From assembly GCA_963682025.1 (NCBI GenBank), contig OY821519.1, positions 141,217,429 to 141,281,428 of the forward strand: a DNA stretch of 64,000 nt, in the 5' to 3' direction. Of this stretch, positions 1 through 11,680 are shown piece by piece. The DNA comes from Cordilura impudica. Its lineage: Eukaryota; Arthropoda; Insecta; Diptera; Scathophagidae. Under the pieces are notes generated by a model, which saw nothing but the letters and a program-made list of their open reading frames with translations, ran no database searches and was not told the DNA's origin. A program made the position numbers and the translations under genes. Numbering within the stretch: the first letter of the stretch is position 1; every line of letters starts with the position of its first letter.

Positions 1-859
1 AAAAATCCTCGCATTGCCACATTTTTCATCGCTTGCTATGAAACGTCCACAAACATTCAAAAATGATCCATTTTACATTTTGGTTCCGACATTTTTAATA
101 CAATATATATTATACAATGTTTTTTTTTTATTATTTTTATGAAACCGATGCACTTAACTTAAATCACTCACAAAATGAAATAAGTTCCAAAAAAATTAAT
201 AGCGAATTTTATCACGACCGAGCGAAAATTAAAAGACATCAGCTTCGGCTGAGTTTCGAGTCTTAACTGAATCTTCATTTTTGAAATTAGTTCGCTTGTA
301 CGAAATAAAAAAAATCGCTACCTGTGCAGTGGTTGAAAACAAAAAAGTTGTTTTACTAATTCCTAATTCTTGGAACTTCCCTTTTTAATTACTTCTACCT
401 AAATCGCTATTTATTTAATGGTTTTGGGATTTTTAACGCAAATTATAGACTAAGACCATTTTCTTTTCAAATGAAATTTATTGAAGAAACTGAGAAGCAT
501 ATTATAGATCAAACAGAAAGCAAAACTTCGTTTTGTGGAAAATATTTTCAAAAAGCATGAAAAAAAAAATAATTTTTCCAATTTTTGCTTCATAAGCACC
601 ACAAAAATTTTTTAATCAATTTTTTAAAAATTTTTAATTGTTGCACAGGTCTCTAGCAATAATTTGGCTTTTACAGATTGAAAAAATATCAATTAGTCGA
701 CGAGTTATAGCCAAAAAAACATACCATCAATATGCTGAAAATCGGCATTTGACTGCAAAGTTCGAAGGTCGATTAAAAAAAAATTCGAACTAACATAAAC
801 AAACGCCGCAATACGGGTCTTCTAATTTAGCCTCTATTCAGAATCACTCTCAGAATCGA
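1..859. other. AT-rich DNA, nothing recognised
   Basis: No coding segment, terminal repeat or RNA gene could be supported here. The sequence is AT-rich with homopolymer runs and looks like old intergenic or repeat-derived DNA. Confidence 0.5.
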
Positions 860-1400
860 CCTAACTTTTGCTAACCTGAATTTGTTCCACAGTGTTATCT
901 AAAAGTCTTGTTATTACTACAGAAAAATATATCATTTTTTTCTGACAAATTTGTTAATTTTGGTAAAATAAATCTGCTGAACATTAGCGCAATGATTCTG
1001 ATTTTGATATGAAGGTAAGGGTTTTTATTTTTTTAACCTTTCTTATATATTAAAACATTTCATACATATGTGGGTAAAAAACCTTTTAAAAATAAAAACT
1101 GCAATAGATTTTAATAGCATTTTTAACAATTGGATGTTCTGTTTTTAAGTGTGCGAAGTTAGAAGAACAGAAATAACACAGAACAAAATATGGAATATTT
1201 GCAATCAATATTTGAATCAAATGAATAATTGCCTTTTAATGTTATTTAAGTACGCAAAACAGAAAGTTTGCGAAGTTAGCCCCGTATTTTTGGAAATACA
1301 ATTTTTTGAAGACTGTTCTGAATTGGTCTGGGATTGTTCTACAATGTTCCAAAACGATGAGTTTCTAAAATATAATTTGTACCGGTAAATCGAAAAAACG
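860..1400. repeat. Rearranged non-coding fragment of the Transib/RAG1-like repeat family
   Basis: Positions 890-1140 resemble 31660-31810 in the same orientation, sharing a TTATTACTACAGAAAAAT-like segment and AAATAAAAACTGCAATAG. From about 1145 the match continues in the opposite orientation: 1157-1250 is the reverse complement of about 31855-31945. The fragment is therefore an inverted junction of two pieces of the family whose coding part lies at 31.9-33.6 kb. The short open frames here do not encode recognisable protein. Confidence 0.5.
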
Positions 1401-1554
1401 AATTTTAAGCTTTGCCCCCCCACTTTTGGAAAAAAAAAAAAATAATTTGGCAGTTGTTCTAGGTTGTTCTATTTGTTCTACACATTGTTCCAAAATAGAT
1501 GTGTCGCACACCGTAACGTACGCAAATGAGAACGAAAAACATTTTCCCGCGATA

Positions 1555-2396
1555 TCAACGTTCAACCTCCGCCACTCTGACCTTGCCTTCTATCACGCGG
1601 ACGACTCTTCCGGTCAGCCACTCTTGAGGCGGGAGGTTGTCCTCGTGAACCACTACTACTTGGTCTACTCTGAGGTTGCACTCTTCTTTGTGGCACTTGC
1701 CCTTGTTCTGCAGCCCAAGGATGTAGTCTTTGGACCAAGCATGCCAGAACCGCTGCTTGAGTGCGCAAAGCATCTCAGATTGTTGTCGCTGACGTCTCCG
1801 ACGGATCCTGACGGCAGCGAACGCAGACCCTCTCCGATTATTAGATGCGCGGGAGTCAGCGCATTCCCGTCGTTCGGGTCTGATGCGATTGGACGACTGT
1901 TAAGCACCGCCTTTACTTCTGCAAGCATTGTCAACCTTTCCTCTTGGGTTAGCGACGTATTGCCCACCGCTCGCAGAAGTAGGTGTTTCGCCTGCTTCAC
2001 GGCTGCTTCCCACAGTCCTCCGAAGTGAGGAGCGCTGGGAGGTATGAAGCTGAAGTCGACCTTGTATGACGCTACGTACGACACGACGGCCTCTTTGCCC
2101 CTTTCGAACGCCTCGTACAACTCTTTTAGTGTTCGGCTGGCCCCCACGAAGTTGGTGGCGTTGTCGCAGTACACTTTGCTGGGCAGTCCTCTCCTGGCAA
2201 CGAACCTTTTAAGAGAAAGAATAAATGCATCAGTGGACAAGTTTGATACTAATTCTAAGTGAACTGCCTTTGAAGTGAAACAAACGAATACCGCTATATA
2301 CATTTTAATAGGTGGTCTACCTCGAATTCGTAATGAAATATTAATGGGACCACAAAAGTCTACGCCAACTATTAAAAATGGACGTAGAGCTCTCAC
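1555..2396 (-). pseudogene. BEL/Pao integrase, C-terminal part (mosaic)
   Basis: The minus strand encodes an rve-type integrase core as in BEL/Pao retrotransposons: VGVDFCGPI (first Asp region), CDNATNFVGA (second Asp region), then PHFGGLWEAAVKQAKHLL with the catalytic Glu, and ALTPAHLI. The following DUF5641-like tail (KQRFWHAWSKDY, then VVVHEDNLPPQEW) is in another frame, so there is a frameshift near 1765. Base composition changes sharply near 2205: lower coordinates are GC-rich with GC-ending codons, higher coordinates are AT-rich. The reading frame runs through this change, which suggests two related elements joined inside the conserved RRGLP/CDNATNF region. The integrase inserts retrotransposon cDNA in the nucleus; this copy is broken. 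Confidence 0.85.
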
Positions 2397-2529
2397 TCTA
2401 TCTGTGGGATATTTCCCATTATTTGGGTCATTAATTTTGGTTTATAGCGGTAACAATGAACACATTTACGCACTATATTGCTGCACTCGTCTCTTGCATT
2501 TATGAGCCAAATATTCTCTCTTAAAAGAG

Positions 2530-3426
2530 ATATTAATGCTTTTGTACTTTTGTACCAGCATGGCAATTATCGAAATGCAAATCGCGTAAATACCGTGAAA
2601 CAAAAATTGTTTTTCTTGGCAATAGAAGTGGGAATTTGGTATTATACGGTAATGGCGCATTAAGCAATCTCCCACATACCCTGACTAGTGAAAAGTTTCG
2701 CTTATTTTCTGTAAAATTGTGAATAAATGGTGTTAACCTTTGAATATTAGAAGGTAGCTCTAGAGATTTTTTCAATTTAGAAATCTCCTCAGCAAAATTT
2801 TCTCTCTGGACTATTTACACAAGCCTATAAAATTCCCAATTGATTTCCTTGACTGTAGGAGTCTTTGAGTTTGATATTTTACACTTTCTAACAAAATCAA
2901 TAAATCTTAACACGAAGCACATGACTCTTATAATCTTTTTATATGAAGATTGATCCTTAATCAATTTTAAGAATATATTTTCAGAATCATCTTTCGGAGA
3001 ACTTTGTAATTCTGATGAATTCTCTACTGTAAGGAAAACATTGGATTTTCTCTTTTCTAAGGACTGTTGGTTCTCTGTTAGCTCGAAATGATGGTTAACA
3101 GGCCACTATGAGCTATCATGGAGAAGAAATGAAGGACCTTCAAATCAAATTGAGTTTTTTAACTCGTCTACATCACTTCCTCTTGAAACAATGTCAGCCG
3201 GATTTTGCTTTGTAGGCACATGGCGCCAGTAAGCGCGGTCTGACCATTCTTATATTTCAGCAACTCGATTTGAAACAAAAGTTGCGAGAGTAGATGAATG
3301 AGTTTTGATCCAATGTAAAGTGATTTCTGAATCTGTCCAGAAGTTTACACTCTCGATTTCAAAGCTAATCGTTTTCTCAATTCGAGTCCACGCTGCACAC
3401 AACTCAAGTCTCGGAAGAGATTTCGC
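2530..3426 (-). pseudogene. BEL/Pao RNase H-like and integrase N-terminal region (degenerate)
   Basis: From high to low coordinates the minus strand shows an RNase H-like piece (FWTDSEITLHWI, then TFVSNRVAEI) ending near 3250. About 280 bp of frame-broken linker follows, then a stretch near 2860-2780 (KEINWEFYRLV) and the pre-integrase zinc-binding region at 2533-2775 (VRVCGRLLNAPLPYNTKFP, LRDLHFDNCHAG). Order and orientation fit pol of the BEL element whose reverse transcriptase lies just to the right. Several stops and frameshifts make it non-functional. Confidence 0.7.
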
Positions 3427-3645
3427 CTTGAGTGGAGCGACTTTTGATTTAGCTGTAAGTAGCCGACAAAAGACTCCATTTGAGTCAATACTCCGAATGT
3501 ATATGCAGCACCCATACGCCGTCACGTACGGCGTCAGAAAACCCATGAATCTGGATTTTTGATGAAGAATTTGTGTGAACGAATCTTGGGATCTGAATTG
3601 AATCAATTTTTAATAAATTAATTTAAAAATCATCCCATGCAGTAT

Positions 3646-4829
3646 TTAGTCGCATAGGGATGGATTCATCCCAGTCGAGTTTTTGAATCCAAAGTTCTTG
3701 TAACAACATTTGGATTTTGTTATAATTGGGCATAAAAGTCCGAGAGGATCAAACAACCGAGATGAAACCGATAAAATGTTTCTTTTTGTTGCTTTTAGGT
3801 CGTTGAAATTATCTTCCAAATAAAACCTAAATGAATCATTCTTCGGAACCCAATGTATACCTAAAGCTTTGGCTGAATCGGAATCATTATGTAATAATTT
3901 TTCTTTACCATTTGAAATATTAAAATCGGGATGATTCGAAAACCATTTGGTTAAATTAAATCCAGCTGAACGCAGTATTTGAGTCACCTGGTCTCGAATA
4001 ATTAAAAGTTCTTGAAAATTATTGGCGCCAGTTAACAAGTCATCGACATAAAAATCACTGCGAATAATTTTTGCACCCATTGGCAAAATCTCTTTGTATA
4101 AATCACTTAAGTGAGTGAGACATCTGATCGCTAAAAATGGCGCAGAAGCTGTACCGTAAGTGACTGTATTTAAACGGAAAACTTGAAGCAAATCAGATGG
4201 GTTTTGTCTCCAAAGGATTAGTTGAAAATTTCTATCTTTTTCGCCAACCAAAACTTGGCGATACATTTTTTCAATATCAGCAGTGATAACGAATTTATGG
4301 AAACGAAAACGGATTAGAGTTGAATATAACTCTTCTTGAACAGTAGATCCAACCATTAATAAATCGTTAAGCTACTTGAGCCATCAAAGACTACACGAAG
4401 TTTAGTAGTAGAGCTTTGAGGACGTAAAACACATTGATGAGAAATGAAATAATGTGGGAGACTCGGAATAGTATTGTCCGCAATAGACATGTGACCTAAG
4501 TCGACATACTCTTTCATAAAATCGTGATACATTTCTCTTATAATTTTGTCTTTCGAGAGTTTGCGTTCAAGAGCAAGAAAACGCCTCTTGGCATTATCAA
4601 ACGAAGATCCCAAAAGTTTTGGATCAGACTTGAAAGGAAGCGAGACTTCAAAACGTCCTAACGATAACCGTCGAACCGAATCTTTAAAGTTTTCCTCACA
4701 TTTTCGTTGTTCCTCATTATAAATAACTGTTGATTCATTTTTAAATTCTTCTAGTTCCCAAAATTTCCGAACTATTGAATCAACAGACTCCTCGTATTCT
4801 ATAACATTGCTAACGTGACATACATTCAA
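3646..4829 (-). pseudogene. BEL/Pao reverse transcriptase region, copy A
   Basis: Two minus-strand open frames, 4829-4356 and 4356-3646, form a split reverse transcriptase. The upstream part ends in TKLRVVFDGSS, typical of the BEL RT entry. The downstream part has ITADIEKMYRQV (first catalytic Asp), the YGTASAPFLAIRCL segment and the FYVDDLLTG active-site box, followed by the FDPLGLLCP connection region. A frameshift/stop separates the two halves near 4356, so no continuous polyprotein can be made. The same lesions occur in copy B, so they predate the duplication. Confidence 0.9.
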
Positions 4830-4868
4830 ACTTGAGCCCTTAGATTGATTACATTTTCCAGCTACAAT

Positions 4869-5362
4869 TCAGCCGAGTGAAATTTTTTGCAAAACTGGAA
4901 GGCTCGGGTTGGACTTAATTTGTCCAACACATAAAAGTTCAAAGAACAGTTCATCACCGATTAATAAATCAACTTTTTGTGGTTTGTAAAAGCAAGGATC
5001 TGCCAATTCAATATTCTTAGGAATATTCCAATCAGTAGTACAAATCCTGCGATCCGGTTGAAAGTTCGTAATTAAACTTAATACCCAAAACTTTGAAGAG
5101 AATTGAGTAGAATTAACCCTCGACATGACAGTATCTCTATACTAGATTTTGCAGAAGAATTTGTTTCACCAATGCCAATTAAATTCAGTCTACTTCCTTC
5201 TCGTTTTATTCTAAGTCTCTGTGCAAGGTCCTCGGTAATTAAATTTGGTTGTGAACCGGAGTCTAAAAGAGCTCTAGCCAGAATATAATTTCCAGAACTG
5301 CTCCTTACTTTTACCACGGCTGTGGCGAGAATGACATTCTCATCTGATGATGAATAATTCAC
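4869..5362 (-). pseudogene. BEL/Pao retropepsin (DUF1758-like) region, copy A
   Basis: Open frames 5362-5078 and 5126-4869 on the minus strand overlap in different frames. The first holds ARALLDSGSQPNLITEDLA, the aspartic-protease active-site box of BEL/Pao elements (DSGS). The second continues with the conserved LADP...DLLIGDELFFELL segment. A frameshift between them breaks the polyprotein. It lies between the gag part (right) and RT (left), the normal BEL order. Confidence 0.88.
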
Positions 5363-5511
5363 CGACGCGTGAGGAACCGATGGTTGCTCTGATAAGTAAT
5401 TTACTGACGAACTATGAATAGCACTTGCACCTTGAGAGTCAGAGCAGTAGCGATATAAAAGTTTATTGTGAGCTCCACTGCAAACTCTGCATTTTTTAGC
5501 ACTACATTTCG

Positions 5512-6283
5512 CTACGGTATGACCTTTTTAAGGCAGTTTATACACGCAGGCACAGCTTTTATAAAGTCGAATCTTTTAAACACTGGAACCGCGGCAAAAG
5601 AAGGGCAATTGTAAATACTATGTATGCTGATCTTTACAATAAAGACATTTTTCAGCAGACTGTTTTGATTTAAATCTTGTACAAGATAATGATGTTTTGT
5701 AATTCTTTTTAGGCGCATTATCAGTCTTATTCCTTGAACTACTAGGTCTCGAACTAGACGATTCATCAGCCGAAATATGCTGATACCTTTTATTCAAAGC
5801 CGCCTCACAGTCAGACCATAATGGGAGCTTATTGAAGTCAAGCTGTTCTTCCCACTTGGATTTAGTGACTGGATCAACTTTCGACATCACTAAATGTATT
5901 AAGATAGCATTTGCAATTTTTTTATCATCACCCATAGATAGCAATGAATCGTAAATGGCAGAAACTGTATCGATCATGCTACGCAAAGCAGAAGCTGAAG
6001 GTTTTGTGATCTCCGGAAGATCAAAAAGTTTCCAAATATTATCGAAAAAAATTAGACACTCGTTGTCATAAACCTTTTTTAAGCTGGCTAATGCTTTGGG
6101 ATAATTGTCTTCAGAAATCTGAAAAGCTTTAACTGTACCCAAAGCTTCATCGCATAAGCATGATATCAAATGATTAAACTTTTCGATATCTGTTAACGTC
6201 GGATCATTATGGACTAAGTTCTCAAACAGGCTCATAAAGTTTTTGTACTCAGAATATTTTCCGTTGAATTTAGGGAGCCGCAT
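5512..6283 (-). pseudogene. BEL/Pao gag (DUF1759-like), copy A
   Basis: The minus-strand frame 6283-5618 (221 aa) begins MRLPKFNGKYSEYKNFMSLF, the conserved opening of the DUF1759 gag domain (LPKFxGxxxEWxxFxxLF). It continues through a helical region to a basic Ser-rich stretch and a first zinc-knuckle piece (CLYCKDQHT). An overlapping frame 5766-5512 continues with cysteines (VPACINCLKK), so the knuckle region is frameshifted near 5640. The gag would form the RNA-packaging particle in the cytoplasm. Confidence 0.85.
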
Positions 6284-6550
6284 GTTTGAATGATGAGCTT
6301 GCCTAAATGAAGTCTCGGGCCAACTTGATTTAATGTTTTTAGCTCAAAAACAAAGATTTTGTAGTTACACAAAGATCTTCAAGCTCGGATCTATCATCAT
6401 TTGTGGGATCTAAAATGTCCAACTCTAATTGACACTCCATTGCTTGGGTAGTATGTTCTTTTAATTTTTCCAACCTACAAAAGGATTGAAAGAAATGGTT
6501 TTTTCTAGGATCGACTTACGAATTCTAGAAATATTTTCAATCGCTTTGGC

Positions 6551-9500
6551 CTTGAGTGGAGCGACTTTTGATTTAGCTGTAAGTAGCCGACAAAAGACTC
6601 CATTTGAGTCAATACTCCGAATGTATATGCAGCACCCATACGCCGTCACGTACGGCGTCAGAAAACCCATGAATCTGGATTTTTGATGAAGAATTTGTGT
6701 GAACGAATCTTGGGATCTGAATTGAATCAATTTTTAATAAATTAATTTAAAAATCATCCCATGCAGTATTTAGTCGCATAGGGATGGATTCATCCCAGTC
6801 GAGTTTTTGAATCCAAAGTTCTTGTAACAACATTTGGATTTTGTTATAATTGGGCATAAAAGTCCGAGAGGATCAAACAACCGAGATGAAACCGATAAAA
6901 TGTTTCTTTTTGTTGCTTTTAGGTCGTTGAAATTATCTTCCAAATAAAACCTAAATGAATCATTCTTCGGAACCCAATGTATACCTAAAGCTTTGGCTGA
7001 ATCGGAATCATTATGTAATAATTTTTCTTTACCATTTGAAATATTAAAATCGGGATGATTCGAAAACCATTTGGTTAAATTAAATCCAGCTGAACGCAGT
7101 ATTTGAGTCACCTGGTCTCGAATAATTAAAAGTTCTTGAAAATTATTGGCGCCAGTTAACAAGTCATCGACATAAAAATCACTGCGAATAATTTTTGCAC
7201 CCATTGGCAAAATCTCTTTGTATAAATCACTTAAGTGAGTGAGACATCTGATCGCTAAAAATGGCGCAGAAGCTGTACCGTAAGTGACTGTATTTAAACG
7301 GAAAACTTGAAGCAAATCAGATGGGTTTTGTCTCCAAAGGATTAGTTGAAAATTTCTATCTTTTTCGCCAACCAAAACTTGGCGATACATTTTTTCAATA
7401 TCAGCAGTGATAACGAATTTATGGAAACGAAAACGGATTAGAGTTGAATATAACTCTTCTTGAACAGTAGATCCAACCATTAATAAATCGTTAAGCTACT
7501 TGAGCCATCAAAGACTACACGAAGTTTAGTAGTAGAGCTTTGAGGACGTAAAACACATTGATGAGAAATGAAATAATGTGGGAGACTCGGAATAGTATTG
7601 TCCGCAATAGACATGTGACCTAAGTCGACATACTCTTTCATAAAATCGTGATACATTTCTCTTATAATTTTGTCTTTCGAGAGTTTGCGTTCAAGAGCAA
7701 GAAAACGCCTCTTGGCATTATCAAACGAAGATCCCAAAAGTTTTGGATCAGACTTGAAAGGAAGCGAGACTTCAAAACGTCCTAACGATAACCGTCGAAC
7801 CGAATCTTTAAAGTTTTCCTCACATTTTCGTTGTTCCTCATTATAAATAACTGTTGATTCATTTTTAAATTCTTCTAGTTCCCAAAATTTCCGAACTATT
7901 GAATCAACAGACTCCTCGTATTCTATAACATTGCTAACGTGACATACATTCAAACTTGAGCCCTTAGATTGATTACATTTTCCAGCTACAATTCAGCCGA
8001 GTGAAATTTTTTGCAAAACTGGAAGGCTCGGGTTGGACTTAATTTGTCCAACACATAAAAGTTCAAAGAACAGTTCATCACCGATTAATAAATCAACTTT
8101 TTGTGGTTTGTAAAAGCAAGGATCTGCCAATTCAATATTCTTAGGAATATTCCAATCAGTAGTACAAATCCTGCGATCCGGTTGAAAGTTCGTAATTAAA
8201 CTTAATACCCAAAACTTTGAAGAGAATTGAGTAGAATTAACCCTCGACATGACAGTATCTCTATACTAGATTTTGCAGAAGAATTTGTTTCACCAATGCC
8301 AATTAAATTCAGTCTACTTCCTTCTCGTTTTATTCTAAGTCTCTGTGCAAGGTCCTCGGTAATTAAATTTGGTTGTGAACCGGAGTCTAAAAGAGCTCTA
8401 GCCAGAATATAATTTCCAGAACTGCTCCTTACTTTTACCACGGCTGTGGCGAGAATGACATTCTCATCTGATGATGAATAATTCACCGACGCGTGAGGAA
8501 CCGATGGTTGCTCTGATAAGTAATTTACTGACGAACTATGAATAGCACTTGCACCTTGAGAGTCAGAGCAGTAGCGATATAAAAGTTTATTGTGAGCTCC
8601 ACTGCAAACTCTGCATTTTTTAGCACTACATTTCGCTACGGTATGACCTTTTTAAGGCAGTTTATACACGCAGGCACAGCTTTTATAAAGTCGAATCTTT
8701 TAAACACTGGAACCGCGGCAAAAGAAGGGCAATTGTAAATACTATGTATGCTGATCTTTACAATAAAGACATTTTTCAGCAGACTGTTTTGATTTAAATC
8801 TTGTACAAGATAATGATGTTTTGTAATTCTTTTTAGGCGCATTATCAGTCTTATTCCTTGAACTACTAGGTCTCGAACTAGACGATTCATCAGCCGAAAT
8901 ATGCTGATACCTTTTATTCAAAGCCGCCTCACAGTCAGACCATAATGGGAGCTTATTGAAGTCAAGCTGTTCTTCCCACTTGGATTTAGTGACTGGATCA
9001 ACTTTCGACATCACTAAATGTATTAAGATAGCATTTGCAATTTTTTTATCATCACCCATAGATAGCAATGAATCGTAAATGGCAGAAACTGTATCGATCA
9101 TGCTACGCAAAGCAGAAGCTGAAGGTTTTGTGATCTCCGGAAGATCAAAAAGTTTCCAAATATTATCGAAAAAAATTAGACACTCGTTGTCATAAACCTT
9201 TTTTAAGCTGGCTAATGCTTTGGGATAATTGTCTTCAGAAATCTGAAAAGCTTTAACTGTACCCAAAGCTTCATCGCATAAGCATGATATCAAATGATTA
9301 AACTTTTCGATATCTGTTAACGTCGGATCATTATGGACTAAGTTCTCAAACAGGCTCATAAAGTTTTTGTACTCAGAATATTTTCCGTTGAATTTAGGGA
9401 GCCGCATGTTTGAATGATGAGCTTGCCTAAATGAAGTCTCGGGCCAACTTGATTTAATGTTTTTAGCTCAAAAACAAAGATTTTGTAGTTACACAAAGAT

Positions 9501-9674
9501 CTTCAAGCTCGGATCTATCATCATTTGTGGGATCTAAAATGTCCAACTCTAATTGACACTCCATTGCTTGGGTAGTATGTTCTTTTAATTTTTCCAACCT
9601 ACAAAAGGATTGAAAGAAATGGTTTTTTCTAGGATCGACTTACGAATTCTAGAAATATTTTCAATCGCTTTGGC
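6551..9674. repeat. Tandem duplication, copy B (3124 bp)
   Basis: Second unit of the 3124 bp direct duplication. All BEL open frames of copy A recur here at +3124. Beyond its right end (9675 onwards) the sequence runs into the true gag start, so B is continuous with the original 5' end of the element. The A/B junction at 6550/6551 joins gag N-terminal sequence directly to the RNase H-proximal region. Confidence 0.95.
6770..8486 (-). pseudogene. BEL/Pao protease and reverse transcriptase, copy B
   Basis: Duplicate of the protease (8486-8202 and 8250-7993), RT N-terminal (7953-7480) and RT palm (7480-6770) segments. The residues and frame breaks are the same as in copy A, including DSGSQ, ITADIEKMYRQV and FYVDDLLTG. 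It is not functional because the polyprotein frame is interrupted at the protease and at the RT entry. Confidence 0.9.
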
Positions 9675-9743
9675 TTTTCTTTGGATCAATTTATCCAAAT
9701 CATCAGAACCAGGACCGCTTTGGTGTTTTTTGCCACCAGCCAT
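8636..9743 (-). pseudogene. BEL/Pao gag with its N-terminus, copy B plus unique 5' end
   Basis: The gag start is outside the duplication: ATG at 9743 opens MAGGKKHQSGPGSDDLDKLI. The frame continues through AKAIENISRIRK to about 9620, then shifts to an acidic segment (LEKLKEHTTQAMECQLELD) that ends in a stop near 9450. The DUF1759 domain proper is the frame 9407-8742 (MRLPKFNGKYSEYKNF). At least two lesions separate start and core. Only this copy keeps the N-terminus, so copy B is adjacent to the original 5' side. Confidence 0.8.
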
Positions 9744-10555
9744 ATCGAAAACCACAAAATTTTAGCGAAAAATTTTAAAGAATTTAATAACTGGGGTTAT
9801 TATCCGCAATTTCGAAAAACTAACTCTCAAGCAAATTTATGTATGTATATAATTTAAAAAATTAAGAGTGTATACAGCGCTCAAAATCAAATTCATATTG
9901 TTAAATTATTCGGAAGAATTAATATTCAAATTAAAAACAGATTTATCCCAAATATTCAAGTTGATTTTGGAACTGGTATTTCAATTAGCCTATGCTAATA
10001 AATTATAATGAAATAAACCAATACGCGATTTGCTTGCTATAAATTCTATACAATTCTGAATTTATAAAACTCTAGATATGGTTCTCACGATTTAAGTTTT
10101 ATCATTAGATATATTTAAAAAATATAATACTTCGTTCTTCGTTCAAAAAATCAATAATTTATAAAATTCACACTTTATTCTTTTTAATTTTTCATTTGCT
10201 TAATTTTGCCACAAAGAATAATACATATTTTTACTTTCAAATTAAAAAACGAAGAAATTTGTTTCAAAATATTTAGTATTTTTCTCGCTCGGATATAAAA
10301 ATCACTACCTTCCCAACCTTTGGTAATTCAAATAAATCAACAATTTTACCAAGTTTAAGTAATTAGAAATTAAAAACCGAAAATAAATAATAAAATAGAA
10401 GTAAGATATTTATTTCCAATTGATTTTCAATAAAACACGCACATTAGCTTCATAAAAGGAAATATTATTTTTTCCTATTATTTATTTAATAAATTCTCTG
10501 TACGACCGTCAAAAGAACTATCGGAGTTTGATATATATGACGATGTAAACGGCGC
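9744..10555. other. AT-rich region upstream of BEL gag; possible 5' UTR/LTR, not proven
   Basis: This is where the 5' untranslated region and LTR of the minus-strand BEL element should be. I could not find a matching LTR on the 3' side (below 1555) or a convincing primer-binding site, so the LTR is not called. Several AATAAA-like strings are present. No gene is seen. Confidence 0.4.
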
Positions 10556-10559
10556 TTGT

Positions 10560-11130
10560 GGTTGACTTGGCAACGGTTGCTTCAACACAGCCATGTTCAA
10601 CACAGCCATGTTGAATCAATCGTTGCCTGGTGTGTAGCTCTGTTGCCCATTGATTTTCGTGTTGTATCAACCGTTGCCAGAAATATCAAAAAGTTTTGAT
10701 ATTTTTGGTTGGTTGAAGCAACCGTTGCTACGTGTGTATCATTGTTTACTGCATTTACTTCTTCAGTTCGTCGAAAGCAAGCGAATAGGAAGGTTCGTGC
10801 GAAGTAATGTTAAGCGGAGAGCAGGAAAACAAAAAAATGCCTATTGAGAATAATGAAAATTATGTTAACTTTATTAACGAATATAAAAATTTGAGAGAGC
10901 TATGGGACGTAACTTGTGAAAAATATAAAAATAAAAATCTAAAAAAAAGCATATGAACAATTAAAAATAGAATATAATAAAAAATTATATTATACTTTTC
11001 TTCCGCTTGTGTCTTTTCTGTACCACAGCTACACACAGTAATGAGGTTGCGGCACTCGTTGCCACGTGTTTAGTCAACAAACAGAACACGTTGCTACAAC
11101 GCATTTAAGCAACCGTTGCCTGGTGTGCAG
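10560..11130 (+). mobile_element. Non-autonomous element with MADF fragment and GCAACCGTTGC-type inverted ends
   Basis: The motif GGCAACGGTTGCTT near 10571 recurs inverted near 11110 (AAGCAACCGTTGCC). Further copies of the GTTGC motif occur at both ends (10618-10740 and 11040-11105). Between them lies a short MADF-type reading frame. MADF/Myb proteins are the accessory genes of PIF/Harbinger transposons, so this is probably a deletion derivative of such an element. The exact ends and target duplication are unresolved. Confidence 0.5.
10807..10956 (+). pseudogene. MADF-domain N-terminal fragment (49 codons)
   Basis: A short frame from ATG 10807 encodes a segment ending FINEYKNLRELWDVTCEKYK, which fits the first two helices of a MADF DNA-binding domain (FIxxYxxxxxLWdxxxxxYkn). 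A frameshift follows at the A-run near 10941: a shifted frame would continue with KKAYEQLKIEYNK, the expected next helix. It is a broken remnant inside the inverted-repeat element. Confidence 0.5.
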
Positions 11131-11526
11131 GCAGCATTAAGGTGGTAGCACGGAACGAACGGAATGAAACGAATATTGTAAACAAACAAAAAGTATGAGT
11201 GTTATTAATTTTTTTTTTTATACAAAATAATGAAATTAACACTCGCGAATAAAGTGATTTATTAAACAAAATAAAAGAAAAATTATTTAATTTAATTGAT
11301 TGCCGACGAAATAAAGCGGTAATAATTATTAACTCGGTTTGTGGTAATAGACAAAATATATTGTATGTGTGTGTGCATGTAAGTACAAGTAACACTCGAA
11401 ATTTTTTGTTTCACTTACAAGGCGTAATGTTCACAAAATAATAAATTTTGATTTTATTTTTTTATAAAAAGTAAAAGGCTCTAGGTCAGGTTTTATAAAA
11501 ATCTTTGTTTTTATTTATTTTCAAAT

Positions 11527-11554
11527 TTTCGAGGGCCTTCGGCCTTCATCATCA
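11527..11554 (-). ncRNA. Possible hammerhead-ribozyme-like core in the Penelope 3' end
   Basis: On the minus strand CTGATGA (11554-11548) is followed by a GAAGGCC/GGCCCTC stem with a GAA loop and then GAAA (11530-11527), the order of conserved hammerhead core boxes. Hammerhead motifs are known in Penelope-like element terminal repeats. The stem has one mismatch, and a clear cleavage-site helix was not established. Confidence 0.3.
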
Positions 11555-11680
11555 GGAAACGACAAAGCTATAAAAACAAACGTAACACAATTATACGAAA
11601 AATTCTTAACAACGGAAAAAACTTACATTAACAAAAAATTACAAAAGACATTAATACAATTTAATAACAAATATTTATGT

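Larger units (their letters stand above)
3427..6550. repeat. Tandem duplication, copy A (3124 bp)
   Basis: Copy A of a direct tandem duplication; copy B is 6551-9674 at a constant offset of 3124 bp. Every open frame in A recurs in B with the same protein sequence and the same stops. The unit starts CTTGAGTGGAGC and ends CAATCGCTTTGGC, with only a GC dinucleotide shared at the breakpoints (3425-3426, 6549-6550, 9673-9674). Both ends are internal to BEL coding sequence, so this is a segmental duplication and not two insertions. Confidence 0.95.

Noticed and set aside
1426..2028. 200-codon plus-strand frame
   Set aside because: It is antisense to BEL integrase and has no domain.
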